Assembly (NCBI RefSeq): GCF_014842875.1
Contig: NZ_JACYXZ010000001.1
Location: forward strand, 186,001 to 250,000
DNA from: Nocardioides donggukensis
GTDB lineage: Bacteria > Actinomycetota > Actinomycetes > Propionibacteriales > Nocardioidaceae
Reading direction: 5' to 3'
DNA: 64,000 nucleotides
The notes under the pieces are model-generated. The model was not told where the DNA came from. It did no database searches and saw nothing but the letters and a program-made list of their open reading frames with translations. The position numbers were made by a program, and so were the translations under genes. Of the stretch, positions 1-7,295 are shown piece by piece. Each line of letters starts with the position of its first letter. Within the stretch, counting starts at the first letter, position 1.

Positions 1-474
1 CTGGGGCGCCGGACCGGTGCCCTGCCCGGCGTCCTCCTCGGCGGCGCGCGCCAGTCGGACCAGGGTCTGCTCGATGCCGCGCCGGTTGCGCTCGGGGAAG
101 CCGGCCAGCGTGATGCCCAGCCGCCAGAAGCGGTTGTACCTGCTGTAGTCGAAGGTCTCGGTGACCTGGGTGCCGCCGTCGTCGGTCGGCTCGAGCTGGT
201 AGCGCCAGCGGTGGCCGCCGAAGTGCCGCCACGCGATGAGCCGACCCTCCTCGAACTCCACGACCCGGTTGCGGATCTTGTAGGGCATCCCGAACATCTT
301 CATGTCCACGCCGAACTCCGCACCCCGCTCGAGCCGGTCGGGTCCGGAGACAATCTCCTGCACCGACCCCGAGCCGTCGATCCGGGCGTGCTGGCGGGGG
401 TCGGCGAGGATCGCGAAGACGACCTCGGGCGGGGCCGCGATCGCGGCGCGGGAGGAGACGGTGTGGTCGGTCAT
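1..474 (-). CDS. SRPBCC family protein (partial, C-terminus outside window)
   Basis: The minus-strand frame opens with ATG at 474-472 and reads through the left edge, so the last residues are missing. The visible 158 residues begin MTDHTVSSRAAIAAPPEVVF and keep the pattern of the START/polyketide-cyclase (SRPBCC) fold: an opening beta strand with an 'AAPPEVVFAILADP' type segment, an aspartate-rich 'ARIDGSGSV' turn, curved strands with W and R residues, and a closing helix rich in arginine ('NRRGIEQTLVRLARAAEE'). Such proteins bind small hydrophobic ligands or act as cyclases or dehydratases. No ligand can be named. It diverges from the gene at 544 across about 70 bp. Confidence 0.8.
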   Translation of the reverse strand, partial: MTDHTVSSRAAIAAPPEVVFAILADPRQHARIDGSGSVQEIVSGPDRLERGAEFGVDMKMFGMPYKIRNRVVEFEEGRLIAWRHFGGHRWRYQLEPTDDGGTQVTETFDYSRYNRFWRLGITLAGFPERNRRGIEQTLVRLARAAEEDAGQGTGPAPQ

Positions 475-543
475 GCCCCCGACGTTACCCGCGGGTACCC
501 GGGTCGGGGCGGTTGCCCCGGCGAGGCGGGGGCACCATGAGCC

Positions 544-1581
544 ATGGACTTCGGACGGATCATCCGGGCGACGGTGGCGGCCACGCTCGCGTGGGTGGCG
601 GTGCAGCCCTTCGGCGGAATGATCGACGACTACCGCTACTACGCGCCCCTGGGTGCGGTCATCGCCGTCACCTCGACGGTGGCGGGCTCGATGCGGGAGT
701 CGGTCCGCACCGTGCTGGCGATGGCCCCGGGCGTGGCGCTGGCGGCGGCGGTCGCGCCGCTGCCGCAGCTGCCCGGGCTGGTGCTCGTGGTCGCGCTGGG
801 CACGGCGATCGCGGTGTCCCCGGTGGGGGAGCGGCTCGGCGCGGCCGCGAGCTGGACCCCGGTGACCGCGGTGTTCGTGCTGGTCATCGGGGGCACCGAT
901 CCCTGGGAGTACGCCGCGGCGTACGTCGGCCTGACCGGGCTCGGCGCCCTCGTCGGCACCGTGGTCAGCATGGGCTGGCCGCCCCTGCCGGCCCGCACCG
1001 AGGACCAGGCGCTGGCCCACGCGCGGGCCGACCTGTCGCGTCACCTGGAGCGGGTCGCGCAGGCCCTGGGGAGCGACCTGCCGCCGTCCCGGGAGGAGTG
1101 GCGGCAGCAGGTCGGGGAGCTCGACGAGGTCATCGACCGGCTGCGGCTGCTGGCCACCTCCTCGGCCGAGGCGCGCCGGCTGAACTGGCGGGCCCGTCGC
1201 TGGCAGGTCACCGCCGGGGCCCGCTACGAGCGGGTCCGGGCCATGGAGCGGGTCGCGCTGCTCGTGGACGACCTCAGCGACCTGGTCCGCGACCAGGAGC
1301 ACGCCGACCGGGACCTGGTGGCGCTCGGGCCGCCCCTGCGGCCGCCGGCGGCCCGCGCGCTCGGGGCGCTGGCCACGGCGCTCGGGGCGGTCGGACCGGA
1401 GCGCCCGGCGGCCCTGCGACAGGCCTACCACGAGGTCGAGCAGCTGGTGGTGGCGATGCGGGAGGTCCGGGAGGCCACCGGCGACGACCTGGTGACCGCC
1501 GGTGGCATCGTGACGGCCGCCGGCCGGGCCCTGGAGGCGCTCGCGAACCGCGGCCCGGCCCTGCCCGAGCGGCACGGCTGA
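544..1581 (+). CDS. FUSC/aromatic acid exporter-like membrane protein
   Basis: A 345-residue protein with a hydrophobic N-terminal half (about residues 5-140) that can form five to six membrane segments, including an early 'YYAPLGAVIAV' segment typical of the FUSC/ArAE family, followed by a charged helical cytoplasmic half (about 150-345). Family members export aromatic acids or other small anions, though many actinobacterial ones are uncharacterised. The ATG at 544 is chosen because the hydrophobic segment starts directly after it; an ATG at 537 is in another frame. No strong ribosome site is visible. The function is inferred from topology and family resemblance only. Confidence 0.7.
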   Translation: MDFGRIIRATVAATLAWVAVQPFGGMIDDYRYYAPLGAVIAVTSTVAGSMRESVRTVLAMAPGVALAAAVAPLPQLPGLVLVVALGTAIAVSPVGERLGAAASWTPVTAVFVLVIGGTDPWEYAAAYVGLTGLGALVGTVVSMGWPPLPARTEDQALAHARADLSRHLERVAQALGSDLPPSREEWRQQVGELDEVIDRLRLLATSSAEARRLNWRARRWQVTAGARYERVRAMERVALLVDDLSDLVRDQEHADRDLVALGPPLRPPAARALGALATALGAVGPERPAALRQAYHEVEQLVVAMREVREATGDDLVTAGGIVTAAGRALEALANRGPALPERHG

Positions 1582-1812
1582 CCCGGACCGGCGCCGCGAC
1601 GGCGGCCGGGGGACCGGGGTATCCGGGCTGCGATTGGCGGCCTCCCCGGCCGGGCGGGTAACTTGGTCTCTGCGGCAGTGTGTCCCCCGTCACAGGACGG
1701 GCCAGACGCCGCGCTCGACCCGCGGGACCCGGCGTACCACCCCTTCGTCGTCGCCGCGGGATCCCACCCCGGCACCGGTGACCCCGTGGCCCGGCGACGA
1801 GAAGGAGTGCAG

Positions 1813-2982
1813 GTGACCCACCAGGCCGAGTTCGGACCGGACCTCGCAGAGGTCTTCGGTCCGTCACACCAGGTCCGCCACGATTCCGGCGGCCCCGAGC
1901 TTGTCCAGCTGCTGACCCCCGAGGGGGAGCGCGTCGAGCACCCGGAGTTCTCCTTCGACCTCGACGACGAGGCGGTCCGCGGCTTCTACCGCGACATGGT
2001 CCTCACCCGGCGCATCGACACCGAGGCGACCGCGCTCCAGCGGCACGGCGAGCTCGGCATCTGGGCGCAGCTGCTCGGCCAGGAGGCCGCACAGATCGGC
2101 GCCGGCCGTGCCATGCGCACCCAGGACTTCGCCTTCCCGACCTACCGCGAGCACGGCGTCGCCTGGTGCAAGGGCGTCGACCCGCTGAACCTGCTCGGCC
2201 TGTTCCGCGGCGTCGACCAGGGCGGCTGGGACCCCAACGACAACAACTTCGGCCTCTACACGATCGTGATCGGGGCCCAGACCCTGCACGCGACCGGCTA
2301 CGCCATGGGCATGCAGCGCGACGGGGCGGTCGGCACCGGCGACCCCGAGCGCGACTCGGCCGTGATCGCGCACTTCGGTGACGGGGCCTCCTCGCAGGGC
2401 GACGTCAACGAGGCGTTCATCTTCGCCGCCTCCTACAACGCGCCGGTCGTCTTCTTCTGCCAGAACAACCAGTGGGCGATCTCCGAGCCGATCGAGCGCC
2501 AGACCCGGATCCCGCTCTACCAGCGGGCCCTGGGCTTCGGCTTCCCCGGTCTCCGGGTCGACGGCAACGACGTCCTGGCGACGTACGCCGTCACGAAGGC
2601 CGCGCTGGACCGGGCCCGGGACGGGCAGGGGCCGACCTTCGTCGAGGCCTACACCTACCGGATGGGCGCGCACACCACGACCGACGACCCGACCCGCTAC
2701 CGGCTCTCCGACGACGTCGAGCACTGGAAGCTCAAGGACCCGATCGCGCGGGTCGAGGTCTACCTCAAGCGCAACGGCCTGGCCGACGACGACTTCTTCG
2801 CCGGGGTCCAGCAGGAGGCGGCCGAGCTCGGCGCCCACCTGCGGGAGGGCTGCAAGGCGCTGCCGGACCCGACGCCGCTGCAGGGCTTCGAGCACGTGTA
2901 CGCCGAGATGACCGAGGAGCTGGCCGCCCAGCGTGACGGCTACGCCGACTACCTCGCGTCGTTCGAGGGGGAGGGTCACTGA
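1813..2982 (+). CDS. bkdA: 2-oxoacid dehydrogenase E1 component, alpha subunit (probably branched-chain)
   Basis: Thiamine-diphosphate-dependent decarboxylating subunit of a 2-oxoacid dehydrogenase complex; with the beta subunit it decarboxylates the oxoacid and acylates the E2 lipoyl group. The ThDP motif is clear: GDG at residues 189-191 and the closing NN at 218-219. An upstream in-frame extension to 1663 exists, but GTG at 1813 follows a good GAAGGAG site (1801-1807), giving 389 residues, the usual length. It overlaps bkdB by one base (TGATG). Heterodimeric E1 in actinobacteria is usually the branched-chain enzyme because pyruvate dehydrogenase uses AceE; that substrate call is inference, and a pyruvate-type complex is the alternative. 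Confidence 0.85.
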   Translation: MTHQAEFGPDLAEVFGPSHQVRHDSGGPELVQLLTPEGERVEHPEFSFDLDDEAVRGFYRDMVLTRRIDTEATALQRHGELGIWAQLLGQEAAQIGAGRAMRTQDFAFPTYREHGVAWCKGVDPLNLLGLFRGVDQGGWDPNDNNFGLYTIVIGAQTLHATGYAMGMQRDGAVGTGDPERDSAVIAHFGDGASSQGDVNEAFIFAASYNAPVVFFCQNNQWAISEPIERQTRIPLYQRALGFGFPGLRVDGNDVLATYAVTKAALDRARDGQGPTFVEAYTYRMGAHTTTDDPTRYRLSDDVEHWKLKDPIARVEVYLKRNGLADDDFFAGVQQEAAELGAHLREGCKALPDPTPLQGFEHVYAEMTEELAAQRDGYADYLASFEGEGH

Positions 2983-3956
2983 TGAAGATCACGCTCGCGA
3001 AGGGCCTCAACATGGGCCTGCGCAAGGCCATGGAGGACAACCCGAAGGTCCTCATGATGGGTGAGGACGTCGGCAAGCTCGGTGGCGTCTTCCGGATCAC
3101 CGACGGGCTGCAGAAGGACTTCGGCGAGGACCGGGTCATCGACAGCCCGCTCGCGGAGTCCGGGATCGTCGGCACCGCCGTCGGCATGGCGATGCGCGGC
3201 TACCGGCCGGTGGTGGAGATTCAGTTCGACGGCTTCGTCTACCCGGCCTACGACCAGATCGTCTGCCAGGTCGCGAAGATCAACTACCGCAGCCAGGGCC
3301 GGGTCCCGATGCCGATCGTGATCCGGATCCCCTACGGCGGCGGCATCGGCGCGGTCGAGCACCACTCGGAGTCCCCCGAGGCGCAGTTCGCGCACACCCC
3401 GGGGCTCAAGGTGGTCTCCTGCTCCAACCCCGTCGACGGCTACTGGATGATCCAGCAGGCCATCGCCTCCGACGACCCGGTGATCTTCCTCGAGCCGAAG
3501 CGGCAGTACCACGCCGACAAGGCCGAGCTCGACGAGGACGCCACCCCCGATCCGCTGCACGCGTCCCGGGTCATCCGCCAGGGCACCGACCTCACGCTGA
3601 TCGCCTACGGGCCGATGGTGAAGACCAGCCTCAAGGCCGCCGAGGCGGCCGCCACCGAGGGCCGGTCGATCGAGGTGATCGACCTGCGCACGCTGTCCCC
3701 GCTCGACATGGGGCCGGTGCTGGACTCGGTGCGCCGCACCGGTCGCGCGGTGATCACGCACGAGGCGCACGTCAACCTCGGCATGGGCTCGGAGGTGGCC
3801 GCCCGGATCACCGAGCAGTGCTTCTACTCCCTCGAGGCCCCGGTGCTGCGCGTCGGTGGCTTCGACACCCCCTACCCGCCGTCGCGGGTGGAGGAGGAGT
3901 GGTTGCCCGACCTCGACCGGGTGCTCGACGCCGTCGACCGTTCCCTCGCGTTCTGA
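2982..3956 (+). CDS. bkdB: 2-oxoacid dehydrogenase E1 component, beta subunit
   Basis: This 324-residue protein pairs with the alpha subunit to make the heterotetrameric E1. It has the standard beta-subunit order: an N-terminal transketolase-like pyrimidine-binding domain beginning MKITLAKGLNMGLRKAMEDN, the 'MGEDVGKLGGVFRIT' and 'AESGIVGTAVGMAMRG' segments, then a C-terminal transketolase domain ('IDLRTLSPLD', 'THEAHVNLGMGSEVAA'). The length matches the family. Its ATG overlaps the alpha stop, so translation is probably coupled, and E2 follows after 30 bp. Expression with bkdA and E2 from one promoter upstream of 1813 is likely. Confidence 0.9.
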   Translation: MKITLAKGLNMGLRKAMEDNPKVLMMGEDVGKLGGVFRITDGLQKDFGEDRVIDSPLAESGIVGTAVGMAMRGYRPVVEIQFDGFVYPAYDQIVCQVAKINYRSQGRVPMPIVIRIPYGGGIGAVEHHSESPEAQFAHTPGLKVVSCSNPVDGYWMIQQAIASDDPVIFLEPKRQYHADKAELDEDATPDPLHASRVIRQGTDLTLIAYGPMVKTSLKAAEAAATEGRSIEVIDLRTLSPLDMGPVLDSVRRTGRAVITHEAHVNLGMGSEVAARITEQCFYSLEAPVLRVGGFDTPYPPSRVEEEWLPDLDRVLDAVDRSLAF

Positions 3957-3986
3957 CGCGTTCCGACCAGGAGAGAGTGCTGATCC

Positions 3987-5489
3987 ATGGCTGAGTACAA
4001 GCTGCCCGACGTCGGCGAGGGCCTCACCGAGGCGGAGATCGTCTCGTGGAAGGTCAAGGTCGGCGACGTCATCGAGATCAACGACATCGTCGTGGAGATC
4101 GAGACCGCCAAGTCGCTGGTCGAGCTGCCGTCGCCGTACGCCGGCACGGTCCAGGCCCTGCTGGTGCCGGAGGGGGAGACGATCCCGGTCGGCACCCCGA
4201 TCATCCGGGTCGGCGCCGAGGGCGAGGAGCCCGCGGAGGAGCCGGCCCCGGAGTCCGGCGGGTCGGCCGGTGCCGAGGAGCCGGCGAGCGACGAGCACGT
4301 CGTCATCGACACCAACGTCCCACCGGCCGCGGGGGAGAACGCCACGCTGGTCGGCTACGGCCCCCGCGAGGTGACGGCCCGCCGCCGGCCCCGCAAGGGC
4401 ACGGCCTCGCCGTCGACCGAGGCGGCCGCCGCCACCCAGATGCAGGTCCAGGGCGCGTTCGCGCCCGGCGGTGCCCAGAGCCAGGCGGTCGTTGAGGCGG
4501 ACGAGCCGGCTGTCCCCGCCAGGTCCGAGGCGCCGGCCGAGCCCGGCCCGAGCGCCCCGGCGCTGGTGCCGGACCGGGCCCGGACCCCGGACGAGGCGCG
4601 GGCGCTGGCCAAGCCCCCGGTCCGCAAGCTGGCCAAGGACCTCGGCGTCGACCTCGCCCTGCTCACGCCCACGGGGCCGCACGGCACCGTCACCCGCGCC
4701 GACGTCGAGGCCGCGGCCTCCGGCGGGTCGGCCCCGGCCTCCGCCGCTCGACCCGACACCTCGGGCCGGTCGGGTGAGCGCGAGCGCCGCGAGCCGGTGA
4801 AGGGCGTGCGCAAGATGATGGCGCAGGCCATGCGCGACTCCGCGTTCACCGCCCCGCACGTCACCGAGTGGGTCACCGTCGACGTCACGGCGACGATGGA
4901 GCTGGTCGAGCGGCTCAAGGCGCGCCGCGAGCTCCGCGACGTCAAGGTCTCGCCGCTGCTGGTGCTCTCCCGCGCGGTGCTGCTCGCGATGCGTCGGACG
5001 CCGGAGATCAACTCCTTCTGGGACGAGGCCGCCCAGGAGGTCGTCTACAAGTCCTACGTGAACCTCGGGATCGCGGCGGCCACCCCGCGCGGCCTCGTCG
5101 TGCCCAACGTCAAGGACGCCCAGGACCTCTCGCTGGTGGACCTGGCGGCCGAGCTCGGCCAGCTCACGGCCACCGCGCGGGAGGGCCGCACCCAGCCGGC
5201 GGAGATGAGCGGCGGCACGTTCACGATCACGAACGTCGGGGTCTTCGGCGTCGATGCGGGGACGCCGATCATCAACCCGGGCGAGTCGGCGATCCTCTGC
5301 TTCGGCGCGGTCCGCAAGCAGCCGTGGGTGGTCACCGACGCCGACGGGCAGGACTCGCTGGCCGTCCGGCAGATCACCACGCTGGCGCTGTCCTTCGACC
5401 ACCGGCACATCGACGGCGAGAAGGGCTCCCGGTTCCTCGCCGACGTCGCCGGCATCCTGGAGGACCCGGCCTCCGCGCTGCTGTTCTAG
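3987..5489 (+). CDS. bkdC: 2-oxoacid dehydrogenase E2, dihydrolipoamide acyltransferase
   Basis: Core acyltransferase of the complex, 500 residues. In order: one lipoyl domain (about 1-78) with the lipoylated lysine K42 in 'IETAKSLVE'; a long Ala/Pro/Glu linker; a peripheral subunit-binding domain (about 208-246, 'KPPVRKLAKDLGVDL'); and a C-terminal catalytic domain with the HxxxDG motif as HRHIDG (472-477). AGGAGAG near 3969 precedes the ATG. One lipoyl domain and the adjacent heterodimeric E1 fit the branched-chain complex, while the full actinobacterial pyruvate enzyme usually has more lipoyl domains. No E3 (lipoamide dehydrogenase) is present here, so E3 must be shared from elsewhere. Confidence 0.9.
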   Translation: MAEYKLPDVGEGLTEAEIVSWKVKVGDVIEINDIVVEIETAKSLVELPSPYAGTVQALLVPEGETIPVGTPIIRVGAEGEEPAEEPAPESGGSAGAEEPASDEHVVIDTNVPPAAGENATLVGYGPREVTARRRPRKGTASPSTEAAAATQMQVQGAFAPGGAQSQAVVEADEPAVPARSEAPAEPGPSAPALVPDRARTPDEARALAKPPVRKLAKDLGVDLALLTPTGPHGTVTRADVEAAASGGSAPASAARPDTSGRSGERERREPVKGVRKMMAQAMRDSAFTAPHVTEWVTVDVTATMELVERLKARRELRDVKVSPLLVLSRAVLLAMRRTPEINSFWDEAAQEVVYKSYVNLGIAAATPRGLVVPNVKDAQDLSLVDLAAELGQLTATAREGRTQPAEMSGGTFTITNVGVFGVDAGTPIINPGESAILCFGAVRKQPWVVTDADGQDSLAVRQITTLALSFDHRHIDGEKGSRFLADVAGILEDPASALLF

Positions 5490-5499
5490 CGTTCCCCGC

Positions 5500-5549
5500 G
5501 GGTCGAGTGCTCAGGTCGTTGCTCCGGCGACCGCCTCAGCACTCGACCC
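5500..5549. terminator. Hairpin between convergent bkdC and etfA
   Basis: A 16-nt stem with one mismatch (5500-5515 with 5534-5549, GGGTCGAGTGCT core) is extended inward by GGTCG/CGACC. It lies between two convergent genes and overlaps the last codons of etfA. There is no T-run, which is common in high-GC actinobacteria. It could act in both directions. Confidence 0.65.
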
Positions 5550-6528
5550 CGGTACGCCGGCGGCGGAGCTCGGCCACGATGGCCGGCACCACCTCGTGCA
5601 TGTCGCCGACGACGGCGTAGGTCGCCTTGGTCATCATCGGCGCGTCCGGGTCGGTGTTGATCGCCAGGATCGTCTTCGAGCTCGCGCAGCCGGCCCAGTG
5701 CTGGATCGCGCCGCTGATGCCGCAGGGCACGTAGAGGTCCGGCGTGATCCGGCTACCGGTCTGGCCGACCTGCTCGTGGTGGGGCCGCCAGCCCAGGCTG
5801 GTGACGACGCGGGAGACCCCGACCGCCCCGCCGAGCAGCTCGGCGAGCTCGGCGACCGGGGCGAACCCGTCCGGCCCGCCGGCCCCGCGACCCGCGCCGA
5901 CCACCACCCGTGCCGACCGGAGCGAGTCGGAGGTGTCGGGCTCCTTCTCCGCCACGGACACGACGCTCGCGACCAGGTCCGCGGGGGCCACGTCGGGGGC
6001 GAAGGTGTGCCAGGTGGCCGGCCCGGTCGGGGCGACGGCCGCCTGCCACGCGTGACCGGCGACGGTGAACACCGCCGGCCGCTGGTCCAGTCGCATCTCC
6101 TCGAGCGCGGCCCCGCCGACCACCTGCCGGGTGACCACGAACGGCGCGAGCCCGGAGAACGCGGTCACGTTGGCCGCCATCGGCACCTGGAGCCGGGCGG
6201 CGAGGTGGGCCAGCACCTCGTTGCCGCGGACGCTTCCGGCGGCGGTCACCACGACCGAGCCGGTGGCCTCGCGGGCTTCTTGGACGGCTGCCGCCCAGGC
6301 GGCGCCGCCGAACGCGGCGACGCCGTCCCCCGTGGCCTGGTGCACCTCGGCCACCCCGTGCTCGCCGAGCTCCTCCGCGAGCGCGGCCGGGTCGGGCACC
6401 TCGCCGACGACGACCGCCTGCACCGGGACCCCGCCGCCCTCGGCGGCCAGCGCGCGGGCCAGGGCCAGGGTCTCCAGGCTGACCTCGGCGGCCGCCCCGT
6501 CGGCGGTCTCCACGAGGACCAGGATCAT
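5536..6528 (-). CDS. etfA: Electron transfer flavoprotein alpha subunit
   Basis: 330 residues, the FAD-carrying subunit of ETF. The C-terminal FAD domain is diagnostic: 'VGQTGSRITPDLYVPCGISG' followed by 'SSKTILAINTDPDAPMM'. ETF accepts electrons from flavoprotein dehydrogenases and hands them to ETF-quinone oxidoreductase. Its ATG shares ATGA with the etfB stop, and etfB in turn overlaps the DMGO-like flavoprotein by GTGA, so the three are one translationally coupled unit. This suggests a dedicated ETF for the demethylating flavoprotein rather than the housekeeping one; that is inferred from position. Confidence 0.92.
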   Translation of the reverse strand: MILVLVETADGAAAEVSLETLALARALAAEGGGVPVQAVVVGEVPDPAALAEELGEHGVAEVHQATGDGVAAFGGAAWAAAVQEAREATGSVVVTAAGSVRGNEVLAHLAARLQVPMAANVTAFSGLAPFVVTRQVVGGAALEEMRLDQRPAVFTVAGHAWQAAVAPTGPATWHTFAPDVAPADLVASVVSVAEKEPDTSDSLRSARVVVGAGRGAGGPDGFAPVAELAELLGGAVGVSRVVTSLGWRPHHEQVGQTGSRITPDLYVPCGISGAIQHWAGCASSKTILAINTDPDAPMMTKATYAVVGDMHEVVPAIVAELRRRRTGVEC

Positions 6529-7295
6529 CGGCCGACCCCCAGCCGCTCGAACAGGTCGACCACGGCCGGCGCCGCCTCCGGGCCCTCCCCGAGCACCTCG
6601 GCCGTCGCCGGCGCGGGAGGCGGCAGCAGCAGCCGCACCCGGCTCGGCCCGACCGGCTCGCGGGTCGGCTGCCGGGTCTCGACCTCGATCTTGCGGGCCG
6701 CCATCCGGCCCCGCATGGTGGGGTACCGCGGCTCGACGCCGCCCTCGAGCACCGAGACCACCGCGGGCAGCGGCACCGAGTAGGTCTCCCGGCCCTCGGG
6801 CCCGTCCGCCTCGGCGATCACCCGGTCGCCGGTCACCTCGGCGGTCGAGGCGCCCGTGACGATCGGCAGCCCGAGCCGGTAGCCGAGCCGCACCGGCACC
6901 TGGAAGTCCCCGCTGTCCGAGGCGTCGTTGCCGAGCAGCACCAGGTCGTACGCCGCCCCGGCCGCCCGGTGGTCGCGCACCACGGCGGCGATCTCGTGGG
7001 CCACGTCGTCGGGCCCGAGCCGGGCCGGGTCCGCCTGCACGTGGACGGCGGCACCGGCGCCGAGGGCCAGCGCGGCACGGAGCTGGTCGACCGCCTCGGC
7101 CGGACCCACGGTGAGCACCGTGACCGAGCCTCCGGTGGCGTCGGCGAGCCGGATCCCGAGCTCGACCGCGCAGTTCTCGTGGTCGCTGATCGTGAACCCG
7201 GCGTACCGGCCGTCCACGGCCTGCCCGTCGTCGGTGAGCACCACCTCGCCCGAGGAGTCCGGGACCCGCTTCACGCAGACCAGCACCCGGGTCAC
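6525..7295 (-). CDS. etfB: Electron transfer flavoprotein beta subunit
   Basis: The frame remains open further upstream, but the protein proper begins at GTG 7295-7293 (VTRVLVCVKRVPDSSGEVVL), which gives 256 residues, the normal EtfB length. Typical signatures are the 'CVKRVPD' start, 'SDHENCAVELGIRL' and the central 'GNDASDSGDFQVPVRLGYRL' segment. The start overlaps the stop of the flavoprotein gene by four bases (GTGA), and its own stop overlaps etfA (ATGA). The sequence looks less conserved than a housekeeping FixA, in keeping with a specialised partner. Known role: AMP-binding half of ETF and docking surface for dehydrogenases. Confidence 0.92.
   Translation of the reverse strand: MTRVLVCVKRVPDSSGEVVLTDDGQAVDGRYAGFTISDHENCAVELGIRLADATGGSVTVLTVGPAEAVDQLRAALALGAGAAVHVQADPARLGPDDVAHEIAAVVRDHRAAGAAYDLVLLGNDASDSGDFQVPVRLGYRLGLPIVTGASTAEVTGDRVIAEADGPEGRETYSVPLPAVVSVLEGGVEPRYPTMRGRMAARKIEVETRQPTREPVGPSRVRLLLPPPAPATAEVLGEGPEAAPAVVDLFERLGVGR

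Noticed and set aside
2976-5408. Long open frame (about 810 codons) on the minus strand opposite the bkd operon
   Set aside because: It is antisense to three well-supported genes and has the Asp/Arg/Gly/Leu/Val-rich composition typical of a mirror frame in high-GC DNA.
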